Part shown: piece after piece, positions 16,656-24,043 of the stretch
Numbering within the stretch: position 1 is the first letter of the stretch
Layout of the letters: every line of letters starts with the position of its first letter
NCBI GenBank assembly: GCA_014377775.1
Contig: JACMOW010000081.1
Span: 1 to 40,654, forward strand
Length of the DNA: 40,654 bases
Direction: 5' to 3'
Source: Pedobacter sp.
Lineage (GTDB): Bacteria > Bacteroidota > Bacteroidia > Sphingobacteriales > Sphingobacteriaceae
The notes under the pieces: model-generated
What the model was told of the DNA's origin: nothing
What the model saw: only the letters and a program-made list of their open reading frames with translations
The model's database searches: none
Position numbers and translations under genes: made by a program

Positions 16656-17789
16656 ATGAAAATAGGAATTGTTTGTTACCCCACATTTGGTGGAAGCGGT
16701 GTTGTTGCCACAGAATTAGGTAAGGCTTTGGCCAATGAAGGTCACCAAGTCCATTTTATAACGTATAGTCAACCCGCACGACTAGATTTTTTCTCTGCGA
16801 ATTTATTTTATCACGAAGTTTCAGTAAGAGACTATCCGCTATTTGATTATGCACCTTACGAATCGGCTTTGGCAAGTAAGCTGGTTGATGTGGTTCGATT
16901 TGAGCAATTGGATATTTTACATGTTCATTACGCCATTCCTCATGCGTCAGCAGCCTTTATGGCCAAACAGATATTAGCTACGTATGGCATAAATATTCCT
17001 TTTGTAACTACATTACATGGTACCGATATTACCCTAGTTGGTAAAGACGCTACCTACAAACCTGTGGTAACTTTTTCGATTAATCAGAGCGATGGTGTGA
17101 CTACGGTATCTGAAGATTTAAAAGAAGACACTTATAAACATTTCGACATTCAGAAGGAGATTAAGGTTATCCCAAATTTCATCGATTTTAACCGATTTAG
17201 TTTACAGCCGAAAGATCATTTCAAAAAGGCAATTGCGCCAAATAATGAAAGAATTTTAATCCATACCTCGAATTTTAGAAAGGTAAAGAATACGCCAGAT
17301 GTGATAAGAACCTTTCAAAAGGTGCTAGGTAAAATTCCATCTAAATTATTAATGGTTGGCGATGGACCTGAGCGTACTGCAAATGAACAGCTTTGTAGAG
17401 AATTGAATATTTCTGAAGATGTAAGATTTTTAGGCAAACAAGATGCGATTGAAGAAATTTTATCGGTATCCGATTTGTTTTTGATGCCATCAGAATCGGA
17501 AAGTTTTGGTTTAGCGGCGCTTGAAGCTATGGCCTGCAAAGTACCTATTATTACAACAAATGCAGGGGGGTTGCCCGAGTTAAATATCGATGGCTATTGC
17601 GGTTATATGAGTAATGTAGGCGATGTAGAAGATATGGCCAAAAATGCAATTATGATTTTGGAAAATGACGACACGCTAAAAGAGTTTAAGGAACACGCTT
17701 ATTTACGAGCGCAAGATTTCGACCTTAAAAAGGTTTTACCCATGTACATTGAATATTATAATGAGGTATTGCAATTTAAATCTTACTGA
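16656..17789 (+). CDS. bshA: N-acetyl-alpha-D-glucosaminyl L-malate synthase BshA
   Basis: 377-aa GT4-family glycosyltransferase that joins UDP-GlcNAc to L-malate, the first step of bacillithiol synthesis. The N-terminal sequence KIGIVCYPTFGGSGVVATEL is diagnostic of BshA rather than general GT4 enzymes. THLGT-type recognition is present as TLHGTDITLVG, the GT-B hinge and donor site appear as IHTSNFRKVKN and LMVGDGPERT, and the E-x7-E signature is in SESESFGLAALEAMACKVPI. Neither bshB nor bshC is in the window, but ytxJ (about 21 kb away) belongs to the same thiol system. The gene overlaps the convergent lactonase gene by 14 bp. Confidence 0.96.
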   Translation: MKIGIVCYPTFGGSGVVATELGKALANEGHQVHFITYSQPARLDFFSANLFYHEVSVRDYPLFDYAPYESALASKLVDVVRFEQLDILHVHYAIPHASAAFMAKQILATYGINIPFVTTLHGTDITLVGKDATYKPVVTFSINQSDGVTTVSEDLKEDTYKHFDIQKEIKVIPNFIDFNRFSLQPKDHFKKAIAPNNERILIHTSNFRKVKNTPDVIRTFQKVLGKIPSKLLMVGDGPERTANEQLCRELNISEDVRFLGKQDAIEEILSVSDLFLMPSESESFGLAALEAMACKVPIITTNAGGLPELNIDGYCGYMSNVGDVEDMAKNAIMILENDDTLKEFKEHAYLRAQDFDLKKVLPMYIEYYNEVLQFKSY

Positions 17790-18879
17790 ATACCAAGCAA
17801 ACTGGGGTGCCAACATTAATCCTTTTTCCGCTATCGCTGAGTTTACCAGTTGTTTTATTGCGATTAAAAATAACAACATCATTCGTATATTGATGAGCAA
17901 CTAGTAAAAAATTACCACTCGGATCGATACTAAAATTTCGAGGTCCCTTACCTAGAGTGCTCATACTTTCAATAAACGTAAGCATACCATTGCTGCCAAT
18001 AGCAAATAAGTTTATTGTATTGGCGTCACCTCTATTGCTCTCGTATAAAAATTTGCCATCGGCTGATACATGAATATCGGCAGCATCTATTTTTCCAGTG
18101 AAATCTTTAGGTGTAGTTTCGATTTCTTGGATTTTAGTTAAGTCGCCATCGGCGTAAGTATAAGCTGTTATTTTTCCGTTAAACTCATGTGCGACGAAAG
18201 CAAATTTTCCATTTGGGCTAAATGCCAAATGCCTTGGGCCTGAGCCTGCATTGGTTTTGATTATATTTTTAAGAATCAATTCTCGGGCATGGGTTCTTGC
18301 GAAGCTATACGTGTAAATCTGATCCTCACCTAAATCTGTTGCGATCAGGTATTTTTTATCGGGCGTTAATTGTACCTGATGAACATGCGCACTCAATTGC
18401 CTTTTTGGATCGATACTTTTACCTATATGCTGTACCACCTGTGTAGGTGCTAAAAAAGCACCATTAGGTCCAGTATAAAAAACCGAAATACTTCCACCCG
18501 AGTAGTTGGCAACTAAAATTTGGTTTCCATTGCTGGTGATATAGCAAGGACTTGCACCTCCAGAAGGTTTTTTGTTTAAAAAGGTGAGTACTCCACTTTT
18601 ATGCGCTAAACTAAAGGCGCTTACTTCACTGTTTTGGCCAGCTTCATTTACGGTGTAAACGAATTTTTTATCTTTACTTAGTGTTAGATAGCTTGGACTA
18701 ACTGTTTTTGTAATGCTTTTTAAATTTGTTTCTGCAGTTAAACTATTATAATCGTAAATATAAATCCCCTCGCTATTACCTTTATTGGTATAGGTGCCAA
18801 TGAGCAGATTGTAGTTTTGTGCCTCAACTTGAAATGTTAAAATGAAGGAGAATAAAAGGAGAATAATTTTTTTAGGCAT
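17776..18879 (-). CDS. Secreted lactonase-family seven-bladed beta-propeller (6-phosphogluconolactonase-like)
   Basis: 367 aa with a signal peptide (ends QVEAQ). The LLIGTYTNKGNSEGIYIYDYN opening, AGSGPRHLAFSPNGKFAFVAHE (about residue 203) and GKGPRNFSIDPSGNFLLVAHQ (about 310) are the recurring blade motifs of the Pgl/YkgB lactonase family. Relatives hydrolyse 6-phosphogluconolactone or oxidise carboxymuconolactone-type substrates. The signal peptide makes a cytosolic pentose-phosphate role unlikely, so the substrate is open. It follows rluB by 13 bp on the same strand and its 3' end overlaps bshA by 14 bp. Confidence 0.9.
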   Translation of the reverse strand: MPKKIILLLFSFILTFQVEAQNYNLLIGTYTNKGNSEGIYIYDYNSLTAETNLKSITKTVSPSYLTLSKDKKFVYTVNEAGQNSEVSAFSLAHKSGVLTFLNKKPSGGASPCYITSNGNQILVANYSGGSISVFYTGPNGAFLAPTQVVQHIGKSIDPKRQLSAHVHQVQLTPDKKYLIATDLGEDQIYTYSFARTHARELILKNIIKTNAGSGPRHLAFSPNGKFAFVAHEFNGKITAYTYADGDLTKIQEIETTPKDFTGKIDAADIHVSADGKFLYESNRGDANTINLFAIGSNGMLTFIESMSTLGKGPRNFSIDPSGNFLLVAHQYTNDVVIFNRNKTTGKLSDSGKRINVGTPVCLVFSKI

Positions 18880-18892
18880 AATACATCATTCT

Positions 18893-20407
18893 TTATTTAA
18901 TCAAATGTTTAATCTGAATCAATTCATGTTCTTCCAGGAAACGCCATCTGCCTCGTGGTAAATCTTTTTTCGTCAGATTACCATATACTACTCGATCTAA
19001 TTTTACTACATCATAGCCTAAATGTTCGAAAATACGGCGAACAATCCGATTTTTTCCGCTATGTATTTGGATGCCAACTTCTTTTTTACTTGCTCCGGTA
19101 ACGTATGACACATTATCCGGCTTAATCAGCCCATCTTCAAGTTCTAAGCCAAATTGAATTTTATTGAAATCGCCCTGACTTAAATTCTTACTTAATTCTA
19201 CATGGTAAATTTTTGTAATGCCATTTTTAGGATGCGATAATTTATCGGCAAGTTCTCCATCATTAGTCATTAAAATTAATCCAGTTGTGTTCCTATCTAA
19301 TCTACCAACCGGATAAATACGTTCTCTGCTCGCTTTTTCTACCAACTGCATTACCGTTCTGCGTTCTTGTGGATCGTCTGTAGTAGTGATATAATCTTTA
19401 GGTTTGTTTAATAAAACGTAAATCTTCTTTTCGCGTTTTAATAATTCGCCATTGTAACGCACTTCATCTTTATAGGGATCTACCTTATGACCCAATTCGG
19501 TTACAGGAATATTATTTACAGAAACTACACCCGCTCCGATTAATTCATCCGCCTTGCGGCGAGAACATATACCAGAATTGGCGATGTATCGGTTTAAACG
19601 GATTAAACCATCATCTTTTGGTTCTGCAACTTTTCTACTTCTTATGGTTGGGGCAACACGTTCACCTCTATCATCTTTGCGTTTAAAATCGCCATCTTCA
19701 CGTTTACGATACGGGCGGCTATCAGTACTTCTTGATGAATTACCTTTCTTGTCCTCAAATTTTGTTTTATCGCCGTCTGTTATAAAATTATCTTTTTTAA
19801 CATAGCTACGTTTGCTTTCGGTAGATTCATCTCTTGAACTACCTTCTTTAAATGCTCTTGGCTTATAATTGGAATTTCCACTGTCTTTTTTTTCCCAAGG
19901 TTTAAAGCCACCTTTATTGTCGGCTCGAGGTTTAAAATCTCCATCTTTTGATGGCCTTGGCTTATAATCTCTTGATTCACCATCTCGATCTGAGCGTGGC
20001 TTGAAGTCTTTTCCAGAAGCGGGCCTTGGTGTGTATGATTTTGAATCGGATCTAGGTTTAAAGTCCCCATCTTTTGATAATCTTGGCTTATAATCTCTTG
20101 ATTCGCCTTCTCTATCTGAGCGTGGTTTAAAGTCTTTTCCACCTGATGGCCTTGATGTATATGATTTTGAATCGGATCTTGGCTTAAAATCTCCTTCTTT
20201 GGCAGCTCTTGGTCTGTAAGGAGCCTTATCGCCAGCTGCAAAGCCCGGTTTGCGTTTGTCTTTATCGTCTTTATCGGAACTACTTTTTCCGTCCTTATCA
20301 CTGTATCTTCCTTTGGGTTTATCGGTAACAGCAGGTCTTCGGCTTTTACTTTCTTCGCCCGATTTGGACTTGTCATCTCGACTGTTCCTATTGTTGTTCT
20401 TTATCAT
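18893..20407 (-). CDS. rluB: RsuA/RluB-family 23S rRNA pseudouridine synthase with long charged N-terminal extension
   Basis: 504 aa. The C-terminal about 245 residues form a normal enzyme: an S4 RNA-binding domain (IRLNRYIANSGICSRRKADELI, about 265-286) and the catalytic domain with GRLDRNTTGLILMTNDGELA, whose Asp is the nucleophile, plus KTYHVEL-like and GKNRIVRRIFEHLGYDVVKLDRV. The first about 260 residues are disordered, highly charged and rich in K, R, D, S and P, with tandem 42-residue repeats. Such RGG/KPR-like tails are common on Bacteroidota RNA-binding proteins and probably add RNA affinity. The symbol follows the family, since the exact target (RluB, RsuA or RluF) cannot be settled here. 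The promoter at 20441 is well formed. Confidence 0.9.
   Translation of the reverse strand: MIKNNNRNSRDDKSKSGEESKSRRPAVTDKPKGRYSDKDGKSSSDKDDKDKRKPGFAAGDKAPYRPRAAKEGDFKPRSDSKSYTSRPSGGKDFKPRSDREGESRDYKPRLSKDGDFKPRSDSKSYTPRPASGKDFKPRSDRDGESRDYKPRPSKDGDFKPRADNKGGFKPWEKKDSGNSNYKPRAFKEGSSRDESTESKRSYVKKDNFITDGDKTKFEDKKGNSSRSTDSRPYRKREDGDFKRKDDRGERVAPTIRSRKVAEPKDDGLIRLNRYIANSGICSRRKADELIGAGVVSVNNIPVTELGHKVDPYKDEVRYNGELLKREKKIYVLLNKPKDYITTTDDPQERRTVMQLVEKASRERIYPVGRLDRNTTGLILMTNDGELADKLSHPKNGITKIYHVELSKNLSQGDFNKIQFGLELEDGLIKPDNVSYVTGASKKEVGIQIHSGKNRIVRRIFEHLGYDVVKLDRVVYGNLTKKDLPRGRWRFLEEHELIQIKHLIK
19940..20191 (-). repeat. Two 126-bp tandem repeats in the rluB 5' region
   Basis: Residues 73-114 and 115-156 are near-identical 42-residue units (DFKPRSDSKSYT...KDFKPRSDR...DYKPR). 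A third, partial unit (DFKPRADNKGGFKP) follows. The DNA is similar enough that an alternative frame also stays open (track ORF 19780-20376). Confidence 0.85.
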
Positions 20408-20440
20408 GATAAGCTTTTACGCGCATAAAATATGCGGCTG

Positions 20441-20448
20441 CAAACTTA
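20441..20448 (-). promoter_or_regulatory. Promoter of the rluB-lactonase operon
   Basis: The minus strand carries TAAGTTTG (exact TAnnTTTG). A TTG element at 20469-20471 is separated from it by 20 bp, giving the full Bacteroidota -33/-7 arrangement. The leader to the rluB ATG is about 33 nt. Confidence 0.6.
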
Positions 20449-20550
20449 CAAAATTTTGGTGTTATTCGCAATTTATCATTTGCTAGTGGGTGTTCTATTT
20501 TGGAAATCGAGCATGGAGAATACAGAATAGGTTGTATGGTTAGCAATATG

Positions 20551-20573
20551 TCCATTTCCCATTTCCTATTTCC
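20551..20573. repeat. CCCATTTCC/CTATTTCC short repeat
   Basis: TCCATTTCCCATTTCCTATTTCC is a run of 7-8-bp NATTTCC units. The same family occurs at 24019-24043, over the end of fabV. Confidence 0.55.
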
Positions 20574-20644
20574 AATCCAAGTGTAAATAAAAACAGTATT
20601 TAAGACAGTTTAAACCTTGATTTTTGCATAAAAAAACCTAACTA

Positions 20645-20676
20645 TTTGATAATTAGATTAATATGTTGTAGCTTTG
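20645..20676 (+). promoter_or_regulatory. Promoter of the lytic transglycosylase gene
   Basis: TTTG (20645-20648) is separated by 20 bp from TAGCTTTG (20669-20676), a full match to the Bacteroidota consensus. The leader to the ATG at 20716 is about 35 nt. Confidence 0.65.
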
Positions 20677-20715
20677 CAGAACTAATTATAATTGTTCATT
20701 AAAAAAAGGAGGAAG

Positions 20716-21489
20716 ATGATAAAGAAACACCTCATTCCATTTGCTGTAATTATGGTATTACTGGCGATGGCAAAAGTGTTTGCTTACACACTACCAAATC
20801 AAAAAACAACGCTAAATAGTAACAATCTCAACGTTATAAAAGAACACATTGAAGAGCCAGAATTTACAATAGCTCAATTGGAATTTGCCAGCGAAACATT
20901 GCCTTTAGGCGATCATAAAGTAGCGGTTAAAATGAAGCGAATTTTAGCTTCTTATGGATATCAAAATTTACAAACCAATCGTTTACATCGAAGAGCGGCG
21001 GAGTGGTTCCCAGTAGTTGAACCTATTTTGGCAGCTTATGGTATCCCTAATGATTTTAAGTACATGCCCTTAGTCGAATCAGGTCTACAAAGCGGAACTT
21101 CGCCCAAAGGGGCTGCTGGATTTTGGCAGTTTATGCCTGGAACAGCACGTATGTATGGTTTAAAAGTCAAGGACGGCATCGATGAACGTAAAAATTTACG
21201 TAAATCTACCATTGCAGCTTGTAAGTACATGAAAGAGCTATATGGTATTTTTAAGAGTTGGACTTTAGTCGCGGCTGCTTATAATGTTGGCGATGTACAC
21301 ATGAAAAGGCAGATTAATAAGCAAAAACAAGACAATTATTTTAAGCTAAAGTTAAACCGCGAAACAGGAGGGTATGTTTATAAGTTAATTTCGATGAAAG
21401 AAATTCTTGAAAACCCTGTGCGCAATGGTTACGAAAGTCAACGTGCATTGATTGCTTTTACAGAAGCACCTTCCAAGTCTGTAGAATAA
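20716..21489 (+). CDS. Membrane-bound or secreted lytic transglycosylase (SLT/MltD-like)
   Basis: The ORF track starts at a TTG (20692). I use the ATG at 20716, which follows an AGGAGG Shine-Dalgarno (20707-20712) with a short 3-nt spacing, giving 257 aa. An N-terminal signal/anchor (HLIPFAVIMVLLAMAKVFAY) leads to a goose-type SLT domain. The catalytic Glu is in MPLVESGLQSGTSPKGAAGFWQFMPGTA, and NLRKSTIAACKYMKELY and AAAYNVGDVHMKR complete the family pattern. It cleaves peptidoglycan glycosidic bonds in the periplasm, for turnover or remodelling. No LysM domain is present. A strong terminator follows the stop. Confidence 0.92.
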   Translation: MIKKHLIPFAVIMVLLAMAKVFAYTLPNQKTTLNSNNLNVIKEHIEEPEFTIAQLEFASETLPLGDHKVAVKMKRILASYGYQNLQTNRLHRRAAEWFPVVEPILAAYGIPNDFKYMPLVESGLQSGTSPKGAAGFWQFMPGTARMYGLKVKDGIDERKNLRKSTIAACKYMKELYGIFKSWTLVAAAYNVGDVHMKRQINKQKQDNYFKLKLNRETGGYVYKLISMKEILENPVRNGYESQRALIAFTEAPSKSVE

Positions 21490-21493
21490 TCAC

Positions 21494-21546
21494 AAAACCG
21501 TCATCGGATGACAATTGGCATTATGTCGTCATCCGATGACGGTTTT
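21494..21546 (+). terminator. Strong bidirectional-looking intrinsic terminator
   Basis: A perfect 19-bp inverted repeat, AAAACCGTCATCGGATGAC / GTCATCCGATGACGGTTTT, flanks a 15-nt loop and continues into a T run (to 21548). It begins 5 bp after the transglycosylase stop. Confidence 0.9.
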
Positions 21547-21550
21547 TTAC

Positions 21551-21558
21551 TATTTTTG
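21551..21558 (+). promoter_or_regulatory. -7 box of the flavin reductase gene, abutting the terminator
   Basis: TATTTTTG follows the terminator T-run by only a couple of bases and precedes the ATG at 21564 by 5 nt. Any -33 contact would fall inside the terminator stem. Confidence 0.45.
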
Positions 21559-21563
21559 CAATT

Positions 21564-22616
21564 ATGTTTCTGCAAAAACTCCGAGTCATTTCTGTTACTA
21601 AACAACCAACTGAGGTAATTAAGATTCAGTTCGAAACGCTTAATGACGAAATATTAAGTTATCAAGCAGGACAATTTTTAACTTTAGTATTTCAGGTTAA
21701 CGGAAGGGAATTGCGTAGATCATACTCGTTTTGCAGTTCGCCAGATGTGGACGAGCCTATAGCTATAGCCGTTAAGTTGGTAGAGAATGGGGAGATATCC
21801 AGATTTATTCATCATCAATTACAAGAGGGAGATGTGGTTGAAATTGTTGAACCTAACGGACAATTTATTTATCAACTAAATACCAAACTAAAAAGAGCAA
21901 TATTTTTATTTGCTGCAGGTGTAGGAATCACTCCTTTATTGTCGATTCTAAAAACAGCATTGATTAAGGAAGATAATTCTAAAATCGTGCTTATTTACAG
22001 TAGCCGTAGTGCGGATAATACGCTCTTCGCTGATGAAATTGCAAATTTGGCAGCAGTCTATCCTAATCGTTTAACCGTTATTCACCTATATAGCAATGCT
22101 AAAAATTTATTACGGGCCAGACTGAATGGCACCTTAATTAACCAATTGGTAAGGAGTGAAATGGTGTTTGAAAGGGATGATGCGGTATTTTATACGTGCG
22201 GACCGGTTGATTATATGGATGTTTGCCGAATTACCTTACTTAGTTCGGGCATAAAACCGTTTCAGATTAAACGAGAAACTTTTGTTTTATTAGCCGATGA
22301 GGTTGATGAAGATGATGGAACTGAGAAAGTAGTAGATAAAAATACTTATTCGGTTATCTTGCATTTCAGAGGAGCAACACATCACTTGCAAGTTCCTTAT
22401 CCGAAACGGATTTTAGACGTTGCACTCGAAAATAAGATCAATTTGCCTTATAGTTGTAGCGGAGGCGTTTGTAGTACTTGCACTGCAACATGTACAAAAG
22501 GTAAGGTGAGAATGGATTATAACGAAGTGTTAACCGATGATGAAGTAGCTCGAGGACGAGTTTTGGTATGTACGGGGCACCCAACCGAAAATGGTACTAC
22601 TATTGTTTGGGAATAG
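21564..22616 (+). CDS. FAD/NAD(P)-binding oxidoreductase with C-terminal 2Fe-2S ferredoxin domain
   Basis: 350 aa. FNR-like FAD domain (about 1-105) with the FAD motif RRSYSFCSSPD. NAD(P) domain (about 106-235) with FAAGVGITPLLSILKTAL and FYTCGPVDYMD. Plant-type 2Fe-2S domain (about 260-350) with cysteines in LPYSCSGGVCSTCTATC and VLVCTGHP. This is the PaaE/HmpX-like class that passes electrons from NAD(P)H to an oxygenase or desaturase partner. No partner is adjacent, so the acceptor is unknown. The ars operon promoter lies inside and just after its 3' end. Confidence 0.93.
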   Translation: MFLQKLRVISVTKQPTEVIKIQFETLNDEILSYQAGQFLTLVFQVNGRELRRSYSFCSSPDVDEPIAIAVKLVENGEISRFIHHQLQEGDVVEIVEPNGQFIYQLNTKLKRAIFLFAAGVGITPLLSILKTALIKEDNSKIVLIYSSRSADNTLFADEIANLAAVYPNRLTVIHLYSNAKNLLRARLNGTLINQLVRSEMVFERDDAVFYTCGPVDYMDVCRITLLSSGIKPFQIKRETFVLLADEVDEDDGTEKVVDKNTYSVILHFRGATHHLQVPYPKRILDVALENKINLPYSCSGGVCSTCTATCTKGKVRMDYNEVLTDDEVARGRVLVCTGHPTENGTTIVWE

Positions 22617-22637
22617 TTTGATTTGTAAGTATCTTTA
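22606..22637 (+). promoter_or_regulatory. Promoter of arsR
   Basis: TTTG (22606-22609) and TATCTTTA (22630-22637, one mismatch to TAnnTTTG) are separated by 20 bp. The -33 element lies within the upstream reductase gene. Confidence 0.5.
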
Positions 22638-22640
22638 TCG

Positions 22641-22656
22641 TAATATTGCAATATTA
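22641..22656. promoter_or_regulatory. Candidate ArsR operator, 16-bp palindrome
   Basis: TAATATTGCAATATTA is a perfect palindrome 12 bp before the arsR start and 3 bp after the -7 box, the expected place for an autorepressor site overlapping the transcription start. A degenerate half-site (ATATACAATAT) follows. Confidence 0.6.
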
Positions 22657-22667
22657 AAATATACAAT

Positions 22668-23000
22668 ATGGGCGCGTCCAAAACACAGCATTTTACCGAT
22701 AAGCAAAATGAAATGGCATTATTAATGAAAGCATTAGGTCACCCTGCCAGAATAGCCATTATAGATTATCTGCTAAAAGTAAATACCTGCATTTGTGGCG
22801 ATATCGTAAACGAATTGCCTTTGGCACAGCCTACCGTGTCTCAGCATTTAAAAGAATTGAAAAACGCAGGGCTAATTAAGGGAAACATAGAAGGCAATGC
22901 TATTTGTTACTGCATTGATGAAAGTACGTTCTTAAAGTTCCAAAATTTTCTTTCAGAAGTGTTTGGTAAGATCCAAGTTCAAAAAAATAATTGTTGTTAA
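22668..23000 (+). CDS. arsR: ArsR-family metalloid-responsive transcriptional repressor
   Basis: 110 aa winged-helix regulator. ALGHPARIAIIDYLL, the sensor-helix stretch NTCICGDIVNELPL and the recognition helix QPTVSQHLKELKNAGLI fit the ArsR/SmtB family. Cysteines C-x-C in the sensor helix, C-Y-C in the wing region, and a C-terminal CC pair are available for As(III). It is followed by DUF6428 after 18 bp and then arsC, which supports an arsenic role. It probably represses its own operon through the palindrome upstream. Confidence 0.93.
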   Translation: MGASKTQHFTDKQNEMALLMKALGHPARIAIIDYLLKVNTCICGDIVNELPLAQPTVSQHLKELKNAGLIKGNIEGNAICYCIDESTFLKFQNFLSEVFGKIQVQKNNCC

Positions 23001-23018
23001 AATTAAATGTAAAAAGTA

Positions 23019-23486
23019 ATGAAACTATCAGAAGTTAAAAACATTTTAGACTCGGTTGAAGCTGTAAATTTTAAATTGCAAGATGGTACTCTTGTGCCTG
23101 AGCATTTTCATGTTACGGAGGTTGGGGTGGTAAGCAAAAATTTCATCGATTGTGGGGGAGTGGTTCGAAAAGAGTACAAAGCTAATTTTCAATTATGGGA
23201 TGCCAACGATTTTGAGCATCGTTTAAAACCCAGCAAATTATTAAATATCATTGCTCTTTCAGAAAAGATTTTAGGAATGGAAGATTTGGAAATTGAAGTA
23301 GAGTACCAAAGCAGTACCATTGGTAAATATGCATTGGATTTTGATGGGAGGGATTTTGTATTAATTAATATGCAAACGGCTTGTTTGGCCGTTGATGCTT
23401 GCGGAATTCCAGCAGAAAAGCAAAAAATTAAAATGGTGGAGTTGGCAACTGGTAATGCTTGCACCCCTGGCGGAGGTTGTTGCTAA
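23019..23486 (+). CDS. DUF6428-family protein in ars operon
   Basis: 155 aa, soluble, no signal peptide. I recognise it from memory as the DUF6428-type protein regularly found between arsR and arsC in Bacteroidota. It has the EHFHVTEVGVV segment (two His) and a Cys in VVSKNFIDCGG. The C-terminal half carries more cysteines, and the protein ends in GNACTPGGGCC, a likely thiol metalloid ligand. A role as an arsenite-binding or delivery factor is inference only. The stop is followed by a 91-bp gap holding an inverted repeat before arsC. Confidence 0.8.
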   Translation: MKLSEVKNILDSVEAVNFKLQDGTLVPEHFHVTEVGVVSKNFIDCGGVVRKEYKANFQLWDANDFEHRLKPSKLLNIIALSEKILGMEDLEIEVEYQSSTIGKYALDFDGRDFVLINMQTACLAVDACGIPAEKQKIKMVELATGNACTPGGGCC

Positions 23487-23496
23487 TTTAATAAAT

Positions 23497-23556
23497 ATGA
23501 AACCATCATGAGCTACCATTCACAAACTTAATGTATATCGCTCATGATAGCTTCAT
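23497..23556 (+). repeat. Imperfect inverted repeat between DUF6428 and arsC genes
   Basis: ATGAAACCATCATGAGC (23497-23513) and GCTCATGATAGCTTCAT (23540-23556) pair at 15 of 17 positions around a 26-nt loop. No T-run follows, so it is not a plain terminator. It could stabilise or attenuate the operon mRNA. Confidence 0.65.
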
Positions 23557-23583
23557 CACCGATAAAAAATAAATTATATGCTG

Positions 23584-23994
23584 ATGAAAAAAGTATTGGT
23601 ATTATGCACAGGTAATAGTTGTCGAAGTCAAATTGTAGAAGGATATTTAAGGAAGTTTACCCAAGGTAAGGCCGAAATTTATAGTGCAGGAATCGAAACT
23701 CATGGAGTTAATCCTCGCGCAATTGAAACCATGGCAGCAGATGGAATAGATATTTCCAGACATACTTCAAATCATATTGATGAGTATAAGGATATCGATT
23801 TTGATTATTTAATTACGGTTTGTGATCATGCAAGGGAAAGTTGTCCTTATTTTCCATCAAATGCGGTTAAATTCCACTATAATTTCCCCGATCCAGCAAA
23901 AGCTAAAGGAACGGAAGAAGAAATAACCGAGGAATTTAGAAAAGTAAGAGAATTGATTAAAAATTATTGTATCACCTTTGTAAAAGGTCTTTAA
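23584..23994 (+). CDS. arsC: Arsenate reductase, low-molecular-weight phosphatase type
   Basis: 136 aa from the ATG at 23584. The track start at 23578 adds Met-Leu and is also possible. The CX5R P-loop is CTGNSCRS near the N-terminus. The second and third redox cysteines appear in VCDHARESCPYF, the spacing seen in thioredoxin-coupled ArsC of the Staphylococcus/Bacillus type. FHYNFPDPAKAKGTEEE is also typical. It reduces As(V) to As(III) in the cytoplasm. The operon ends here, with no arsenite efflux pump. fabV converges 34 bp away. Confidence 0.93.
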   Translation: MKKVLVLCTGNSCRSQIVEGYLRKFTQGKAEIYSAGIETHGVNPRAIETMAADGIDISRHTSNHIDEYKDIDFDYLITVCDHARESCPYFPSNAVKFHYNFPDPAKAKGTEEEITEEFRKVRELIKNYCITFVKGL

Positions 23995-24018
23995 TCCTTT
24001 ATATCTCTAATCAACTCT

Positions 24019-24043
24019 CTATTTCCTATTACCCATTTCCTTC
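24019..24043. repeat. CCCATTTCC-type repeat overlapping the fabV 3' end
   Basis: TATTTCCTATTACCCATTTCCTTC-like sequence belongs to the same family as 20551-20573. On the minus strand it supplies the last codons (EGNG) and the stop of fabV. Confidence 0.5.

Larger units (their letters stand above)
20408..20715. other. 308-bp intergenic region between rluB and the lytic transglycosylase gene
   Basis: It holds the two divergent promoters, plus a TCCATTTCCCATTTCCTATTTCC repeat at 20551-20573 that matches the sequence at the fabV 3' end. The central part shows no other gene or RNA signal that I can recognise. Confidence 0.6.

Noticed and set aside
19780-20376. 198-aa minus-strand ORF
   Set aside because: Frame shadow of the repetitive, charged rluB extension, with no recognisable family.
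20692-20715. TTG start for the lytic transglycosylase as in the ORF track
   Set aside because: The in-frame ATG at 20716 follows the AGGAGG and gives a cleaner signal peptide.
23974-23995. Hairpin ACCTTT-GTA-AAAGGT at the arsC end as a terminator
   Set aside because: Only a 6-bp stem inside the coding sequence with a weak T tract.
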